Positions 28,806-32,861 of a stretch of DNA of 32,861 bases are shown here, piece after piece. The stretch is taken from assembly GCA_003576795.1 (NCBI GenBank), contig QEVN01000007.1:1-32861 (forward strand), given 5' to 3'. The notes below the pieces were generated by a model. The model ran no database searches. It saw only the letters and a list, made by a program, of their open reading frames with translations, and was not told the DNA's origin. Position 1 is the first letter of the stretch. Every line of letters begins with the position of its first letter. The translations under genes were made by a program, and so were the position numbers. Origin of the DNA: Burkholderiales bacterium. GTDB lineage: Bacteria; Pseudomonadota; Gammaproteobacteria; Burkholderiales; Burkholderiaceae_E.

Positions 28806-29758
28806 TCGTCGGGGGCCAGCAGTTCCTTGGGCAGCCCGAAGGTCATCGACTCGTTCACGCCTTCGAGGCGTCGCACGGCGGAGACGCCGAGCGTGCCGAG
28901 CCGGCGCAGCAGGTCGACGACGAGCACCTCGGGCGCCGAGGCGCCGGCCGTCACGCCGATCCGGCGCTTGCCCTCGAGCCAGGCGGGATCCAGCTCGTCG
29001 GCCGAGCCGATCAGCCGCGCCTCGCAGCCCATCTTCTGCGCCACCTCGCGCAGCCGGTTGCTGTTCGAGCTGGTGGGCGAGCCGATGACGAGAACGAGGT
29101 CGCACTGCGGCGCCATCGCCTTCACCGCGTCCTGCCGGTTCTGCGTGGCGTAGCAGATGTCCTGCTTGCGCGGCTCGGCGATCGACGGGAAGCGCTTCTT
29201 CAGCGCCTCGACGATCTCGCGCGCGTCGTCCACCGACAGCGTGGTCTGGGTGACGCAGCCCACGCGCTCGGGATCGGCGACCTGCAGGCGCGCGACGTCG
29301 TCGGCCGATTCGACCAGATGGATGCCGTCGTCGGCCTGCCCCATCGTGCCCTCGACCTCGGGGTGTCCCGCATGTCCGATCATGATCACCTCGCGGCCCT
29401 CGCGCCGCATGCGCGCGACCTCGATGTGCACCTTCGTGACGAGCGGGCAGGTGGCGTCGAACACGCGCAGCTCGCGTCCGTCGGCCTGTCGACGCACCGC
29501 GCGCGAGACGCCGTGCGCCGAGAAGATGAGCACCGCCCCGTCGGGCACCTCGTCGACCTCGTCGACGAAGACGGCGCCCATGTCGCGCAGCCGCCGCACG
29601 ACGTGGTCGTTGTGCACGATCTCGTGCCGCACGTACACCGGCGGGCCGAAGCGCTCGAGCGCGCGCTCGACGATCTCGATCGCCCGATCGACGCCCGCGC
29701 AGAACCCGCGCGGCTGCGCGAGGATCGCCTGCACCGGCGCCGGCCCTTCGTCGGTCAT
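28802..29758 (-). CDS. ispH: 4-hydroxy-3-methylbut-2-enyl diphosphate reductase
   Basis: 318-aa [4Fe-4S] enzyme making IPP and DMAPP from HMBPP in the last step of the methylerythritol phosphate pathway. The cluster cysteines are C20 ([11 protein letters not shown]), C104 ([11 protein letters not shown]) and C202 ([10 protein letters not shown]). Substrate-binding histidines lie in [14 protein letters not shown] and [14 protein letters not shown], and the phosphate-binding loop is [11 protein letters not shown]. The ATG overlaps the fkpB stop as TGATG, the usual fkpB-ispH coupling. The stop overlaps the GTG of an ABC ATPase gene, which is less usual. Confidence 0.97.
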
Positions 29759-30225
29759 CAGAGGACTCCCAGGATGTGGACTTCGAAGCGCAGGCGATGT
29801 CCGGCCAGCGGGTGATTGAAGTCGAACAGCGCATAGCGCTCGGTGAGCTCCTTCAACACGCCGGCGATGCGTCCGCCGTCGGGGCCGGCGATGTCGATGA
29901 CGTCGCCCGCCCGGTAGTCGTCGGCGCCGTCGACGTTGGCGTCGAAGGTCTCGCGCGCCAGCTTCTGCACGAGATCGGGGTTGCGCTCGCCGAAAGCCTC
30001 GTCGGGCGACAGATCGAAGGCGCGGCGTTCGCCCTCGGCCAGGCCGAGCAGGCATCGTTCGAGCGCCTCGGCCATCTGACCGACGCCGACCTGAAAGGTG
30101 GCCGGCCGATCGCCGAAAGTGTTAATGACGTCGGTGCCGGCGTCGGCGAGACTGACCCGGTAGTGCAGCGTCAGATGCGAGCCGGCCTGCACGACCGGCC
30201 CATGGGCGGGGCTCGCGGAACTCAT
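29758..30225 (-). CDS. fkpB: FKBP-type peptidyl-prolyl isomerase, SlpA/FkpB
   Basis: 155-aa SlyD/SlpA-type prolyl isomerase. The FKBP parts are split by an insert-in-flap domain as in Slp[30 protein letters not shown] (N-terminal part), [29 protein letters not shown] (flap boundary) and [21 protein letters not shown] (C-terminal part), here written with shortened core motifs [26 protein letters not shown] and [16 protein letters not shown] 30225 is chosen for a GGAG close upstream; ATG 30234 adds three residues. It is divergent from radC across about 24 nt and coupled to ispH. Confidence 0.93.
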   Translation of the reverse strand: MSSASPAHGPVVQAGSHLTLHYRVSLADAGTDVINTFGDRPATFQVGVGQMAEALERCLLGLAEGERRAFDLSPDEAFGERNPDLVQKLARETFDANVDGADDYRAGDVIDIAGPDGGRIAGVLKELTERYALFDFNHPLAGHRLRFEVHILGVL

Positions 30226-30249
30226 CGGCTCCATTCTAGAGGAAGGCAC

Positions 30250-30924
30250 GTGGCGATTACGGATTGGCCGCCCGAGCACCGGCCGCGCGAGCGGCTGCTC
30301 GCCGGCGGCGCGGCACAGCTGTCCGACGCCGAACTGCTGGCGGTGCTGCTGCGCAGCGGCCGACGCGGCAGAAGCGCGGTCGAATGCAGTGCCGACCTGC
30401 TGGCGCGCTTCGGCGGACTGCGCCCGCTGCTGGCCGCGCCGGGCGGCATCGCGATGAACGAATCGGGGCTGGGCCCGGCGAGCTGGGCGATGCTGCAGGC
30501 CGCGCTCGAGCTCGGCCGGCGCAACCTGCGCGCCGCGCTGCGCGAGCGCGACGCCCTCGCCTCGCCCGGCTCGGTGCGCGCGTTCCTGTCGGCCTGGCTG
30601 CGCGACCGCGAGGTCGAGGTGTTCGCGGGACTCTTCCTCGACAGCCAGAACCGGCTGATCGCCGCCGAGGAGCTGTTCCGCGGCACGCTGACGCAGACCT
30701 CGGTCTATCCGCGCGAAGTGCTGCGACGCGCGCTCGAGCTGAACAGCGCCGGCGTCATCGTCGCGCACAACCACCCCTCCGGCGTCGCCGAACCGAGCGC
30801 CGCCGACCGGCTGCTGACGGCCTCGCTGAAATCGGCGCTGGGGCAGCTCGACATCCCGGTGCTCGATCACCTGATCGTCGGCGCGGAACGGTGTTTCTCG
30901 TTTGCGGAGGCGGGGATTCTTTGA
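30250..30924 (+). CDS. radC: RadC family JAB1/MPN metalloprotein
   Basis: 224-aa RadC. The N-terminal helix-hairpin-helix-like region includes [21 protein letters not shown]. The JAMM zinc motif is complete in the C-terminal domain: a glutamate upstream and [17 protein letters not shown] 30250 is chosen: it is preceded by AGAGGAAGG at normal spacing and starts with the expected [15 protein letters not shown]; longer frames upstream are antisense to fkpB. The biological role of RadC remains unclear; it is not the RecG-related repair protein once proposed. It lies upstream of rpmB, as in E. coli radC-rpmB-rpmG. Confidence 0.94.
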   Translation: MAITDWPPEHRPRERLLAGGAAQLSDAELLAVLLRSGRRGRSAVECSADLLARFGGLRPLLAAPGGIAMNESGLGPASWAMLQAALELGRRNLRAALRERDALASPGSVRAFLSAWLRDREVEVFAGLFLDSQNRLIAAEELFRGTLTQTSVYPREVLRRALELNSAGVIVAHNHPSGVAEPSAADRLLTASLKSALGQLDIPVLDHLIVGAERCFSFAEAGIL

Positions 30925-30928
30925 GGAC

Positions 30929-31064
30929 GAGAAGGGGGAAGAGGAAGGGGGAAAGCCCCGGCTGCCGCGCGCGGAGCATCGAAGTCGCCCTTCCCCTTCC
31001 CCCCTTCCCCCCTTCTCCCTTCTCCCTTCTCCCTTCTCCCTTCTCCCTTCTCCCTTCTCTTCCT
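30929..31064 (+). repeat. Purine tract, then 77-nt pyrimidine tract with six TTCTCCC heptamers
   Basis: After the radC stop comes a 27-nt pure purine run (30929-30955) and, 32 nt on, a 77-nt run of C and T only (30988-31064). The latter contains six perfect tandem copies of TTCTCCC (31013-31054) plus a partial one. The two runs are roughly complementary in inverted orientation, e.g. GAGAAGGGGGAA with TTCCCCCCTTCTC. The minus strand carries (GGGAGAA)n, a pattern able to form G-quadruplexes. The tract ends 2 nt before the rpmB -10. Confidence 0.95.
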
Positions 31065-31066
31065 GC

Positions 31067-31072
31067 TATAAT
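31067..31072 (+). promoter_or_regulatory. -10 element of the rpmB-rpmG promoter
   Basis: A perfect TATAAT lies 31 nt before the rpmB ATG. The -35 position (about 31043-31049) falls within the TTCTCCC repeats and has no resemblance to TTGACA. Confidence 0.75.
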
Positions 31073-31103
31073 TTCCGGCTTTGCTCCACACCGGACACCC
31101 GCC

Positions 31104-31337
31104 ATGTCCCGAGTCTGTCAAATCACCGGCAAGGCGCCGATGGTCGGCAACAACGTCTCGCACGCGAACAACAAGACGAAGCGCCGCTTCCTGCCGAACC
31201 TGCAGAGCCGCCGCTTCTGGATCGAGAGCGAGAATCGCTGGATCCGCCTGCGCGTGACCAACGCGGCGCTGCGGCTGATCGACAAGAAAGGCATCGACGT
31301 CGTGCTGGCCGACCTGCGCGCGCGCGGCGAAGCCTGA
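31104..31337 (+). CDS. rpmB: 50S ribosomal protein L28
   Basis: 77-aa L28. The opening [20 protein letters not shown] and the segments [17 protein letters not shown] and [18 protein letters not shown] are nearly identical to proteobacterial L28. Only one N-terminal cysteine is present (VCQITGK), so no zinc ribbon is formed. No strong Shine-Dalgarno is seen. It is followed by rpmG after 48 nt in one transcription unit. Confidence 0.97.
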   Translation: MSRVCQITGKAPMVGNNVSHANNKTKRRFLPNLQSRRFWIESENRWIRLRVTNAALRLIDKKGIDVVLADLRARGEA

Positions 31338-31385
31338 CGCCCGCAAGACCGAGCCACCGCATACACCGAATCGGAGGGTTACCCG

Positions 31386-31541
31386 ATGCGCGACAAGATC
31401 AAGCTCGAATCGACGGCCGGCACCGGCCACTTCTACACGACCACGAAGAACAAGCGGAACATGCCCGAGAAGATGGAGATCAAGAAATTCGATCCCGTCG
31501 CCCGCAAGCACGTGGCGTACAAGGAAACGAAGATCAAGTAA
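31386..31541 (+). CDS. rpmG: 50S ribosomal protein L33
   Basis: 51-aa L33, short but unmistakable: [20 protein letters not shown], then [20 protein letters not shown] and [11 protein letters not shown] at the end. Cysteines are absent, so it is the zinc-free C-minus form, as in most proteobacteria. A good ribosome-binding site GGAGGG lies 8 nt before the ATG. It is the last gene of the rpmB-rpmG unit and is followed by a series of hairpins. Confidence 0.97.
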   Translation: MRDKIKLESTAGTGHFYTTTKNKRNMPEKMEIKKFDPVARKHVAYKETKIK

Positions 31542-31549
31542 CGACGGCG

Positions 31550-31575
31550 GCCCGCGAGGCGGGCGAGGTCCTCGT
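31550..31575 (+). terminator. Hairpin after rpmG
   Basis: GCCCGC, loop GAG, GCGGGC forms a 6-bp stem 9 nt after the rpmG stop. It is followed by a small GAGG/CCTC stem and then TTTCTTTCT, a fair intrinsic terminator. Confidence 0.65.
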
Positions 31576-31584
31576 TTCTTTCTC

Positions 31585-31640
31585 CGAACGGCGCCCTGGC
31601 GGCGCCGTTCGCGTTTCAACGGCGCCCCGACGGCGCCGTT
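31585..31640. terminator. Two tandem near-identical hairpins between rpmG and the GNAT gene
   Basis: The first stem CGAACGGCGCC / GGCGCCGTTCG (31585-31611) and the second AACGGCGCC / GGCGCCGTT (31618-31640) share the same 9-bp arms with loops CTGGC and CCGAC, and repeat with a period of 31 nt. Short T-rich strings follow. They lie between convergent genes and may serve both strands. Confidence 0.7.
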
Positions 31641-31647
31641 TCCGTTC

Positions 31648-32139
31648 TCAGAGCCGCCGGCCCAGGAACATCGCGCCCGGCAGCGGGTTGAAGACGTACG
31701 GCGCGACCGGTTCGAAACCGAGCGCCTCGTACAGGCGCCGCGCCTCGCGCATCGTCGACAACGTGTCCAGGCAGATGCGGCCGTAGCCGGCGTCGCGGGC
31801 CTCGTCGCAGATGCGCTCGGCCAGCCGGCGGCCGAGCCGCGTCCCGCGCGCCGGCGCTCGCACGTAGAGCCGCTTCATCTCGCAGACGCCGTCGCGCACC
31901 GGCCGCAGCGCGACGCACCCGAGCGCTTCGTCGTCGCGCCAGGCGAGCAGCACGCGGCCTGCGGGCGGGGCGTACTTGCCGGGCAGCGCGTCCAGTTCCG
32001 CGTCGAAGTCCTGGAAGCCGAGATCGACACCGAGGCCCCGGGCGTATTCGACGAAGAGGGCGCGCACGATCGGCAGGTCCTCGGGCCAGCGCGCAGGGCG
32101 GATCGAGGGGATGGCTTCGGGAAGGCCGGAGGCGCTCAT
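31648..32139 (-). CDS. GNAT family N-acetyltransferase
   Basis: 163-aa acetyltransferase of the GNAT fold. The acetyl-CoA-binding motif A is seen as MKRLYVRAPARGTRLGRRLAE (R/Q-x-x-G-x-G/A type, here RGTRLG), preceded by the beta-4 strand GCVALRPV and followed by the motif B region REARRLYEALGFEPV with the typical LYEALGF. The substrate is unknown. The ATG at 32139 overlaps the stop of the upstream SDR gene (ATGA), so the two are coupled. It is convergent with rpmG. Confidence 0.9.
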   Translation of the reverse strand: MSASGLPEAIPSIRPARWPEDLPIVRALFVEYARGLGVDLGFQDFDAELDALPGKYAPPAGRVLLAWRDDEALGCVALRPVRDGVCEMKRLYVRAPARGTRLGRRLAERICDEARDAGYGRICLDTLSTMREARRLYEALGFEPVAPYVFNPLPGAMFLGRRL

Positions 32140-32861
32140 CCGCGCGCGGCGTGCTCGCGCAGGTCGTCCAGCGGATGCGCGCCGAAGTCGTCGCGGTCGA
32201 GATACGCGACGATCCGGGCGGCCGCGTCTTCGGGCGCGATCAGCCCGCCCTGCGCCTTCAGCTGCCGGAAGCGCTCGATCGACGGGAAATCGGCCGAACG
32301 GATCGTCTGCTGCATCCGCGTGTCGAGCACGCCGGGCGCCAGCGCGCAGGCGCGCGCCGGGTTCGGCCGCCGCGACTGCTCGTCGACGATGCAGCGCGTG
32401 AACATGTCGACGGCCGCCTTCGACGCGCAATACGCGGCCCATCCGGCGATCGGATGGCGCGCGGCGCCCGAGGAGATGCTGAGGATCCGCCGCTCGCCCG
32501 CCGCGTCGTCGGTGGCCTCGAGGAACGCCGCGGTGAGCCGCATCAGCGAGGCGAGATTCACCTGCAGCAAGGCCGCGAGCGCGTCGCTGCGCAAGGTTTC
32601 GATGGAACCGATTGGCTCGACGACGCCGGCGTTGTTCACGAGCACGAAGCGCCGGGCGTCGCGGTGCTCGCACAGAAGCCGGGCGAGCGATGCGGCCAAC
32701 GCATCGGTGGCCTGCGCGTCGGCGAGATCGCAGCACCGGTAGTCGATCGCCGCGCCGCCCGTCCGTGCGCGCGCGACGAGCGGATCGTTGCCCGAGCGCG
32801 CGACGCAGACGAGCAGCCGATCCGGCGCCAGCAGGCGCTCGGCGATCGCGGCGCCCAGGCC
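32136..32861 (-). CDS. Short-chain dehydrogenase/reductase, N-terminal part outside window
   Basis: Reading frame open to the right edge; 241 residues are visible. The first visible residues GLGAAIAERLL are the end of the Rossmann TGxxxGxG loop, so about 12-15 residues are missing. NAD(P) binding is supported by VLVNNAGVVEP, and the catalytic triad by the serine in ILSISSGAA and the Tyr-Lys pair in YCASKAAVDMF. The sequence resembles sepiapterin/benzil reductase-like SDRs, but substrate cannot be assigned. The stop overlaps the start of the GNAT gene. Confidence 0.9.
   Translation of the reverse strand, partial: GLGAAIAERLLAPDRLLVCVARSGNDPLVARARTGGAAIDYRCCDLADAQATDALAASLARLLCEHRDARRFVLVNNAGVVEPIGSIETLRSDALAALLQVNLASLMRLTAAFLEATDDAAGERRILSISSGAARHPIAGWAAYCASKAAVDMFTRCIVDEQSRRPNPARACALAPGVLDTRMQQTIRSADFPSIERFRQLKAQGGLIAPEDAAARIVAYLDRDDFGAHPLDDLREHAARG

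Noticed and set aside
31013..31059. Heptamer array as a CRISPR
   Set aside because: The 7-bp units are contiguous without spacers and there is no cas gene.

Overview
The window reads as chromosomal DNA from a very GC-rich betaproteobacterium, most likely a member of the Burkholderiales. The signs are zapA followed directly by a Burkholderia-like 6S RNA, a small Trp-rich membrane protein next to an orphan ParA, a ferredoxin-reductase of the 'CDP-6-deoxy-glucoseen reductase' type, and the fkpB-ispH / radC / rpmB-rpmG neighbourhood. No transposase, integrase, phage gene or CRISPR array was seen. It is a mostly housekeeping segment with a few less usual couplings. The assignment rests on gene content and protein similarity recalled from memory; no search was run.

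Layout. 1-1785 (+): the tonB (5' end outside the window), exbB, exbD energy-transducing operon. 1879-8643 (-): a cobalamin riboswitch followed by btuB and btuF, then, on the same strand, a ParA-like ATPase overlapping a TldD-like and a TldE-like gene. TonB-ExbB-ExbD would power the BtuB receptor encoded on the opposite strand. 8644-11049 (-): a long DsbD. 11119-12801 (+): a coiled-coil ZapB-like protein, ZapA, 6S RNA and a TauE/SafE permease. 12806-16578 (-): lgt, malonyl-CoA decarboxylase and malonyl-CoA synthetase, with lgt overlapping the decarboxylase gene.

16689-19234: bacterioferritin (+), its ferredoxin partner Bfd (-) and dihydroxy-acid dehydratase ilvD (+). 19263-20390 (-): a second orphan ParA and the Trp-rich protein. 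20391-20776 holds no convincing protein gene, but it has a strong plus-strand terminator preceded by two stems, a candidate small RNA. 20777-21820 (-): the ferredoxin/flavin reductase. 21948-22023 (+): tRNA-Thr(CGT).

22064-30225 (-): a tightly packed run of seven genes, in transcription order fkpB, ispH, a YadG/YadH-like ABC exporter, then a HlyD-RbbA-YhhJ set. Most junctions overlap by 1-4 bases, so the isoprenoid gene ispH appears translationally coupled to two ABC-2 type exporters. 30250-31541 (+): radC, then rpmB and rpmG. The rpmB promoter is preceded by a 77-nt uninterrupted pyrimidine tract with six copies of a 7-bp repeat that reaches the -35 region. 31648-32861 (-): a GNAT acetyltransferase and a short-chain dehydrogenase cut by the window end.

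The observations I would check first are the heptamer/G4-prone tract at the ribosomal-protein promoter, the candidate small RNA at 20590-20716, the ParA-TldD-TldE cluster behind the B12 riboswitch, and the ispH/ABC-exporter coupling.
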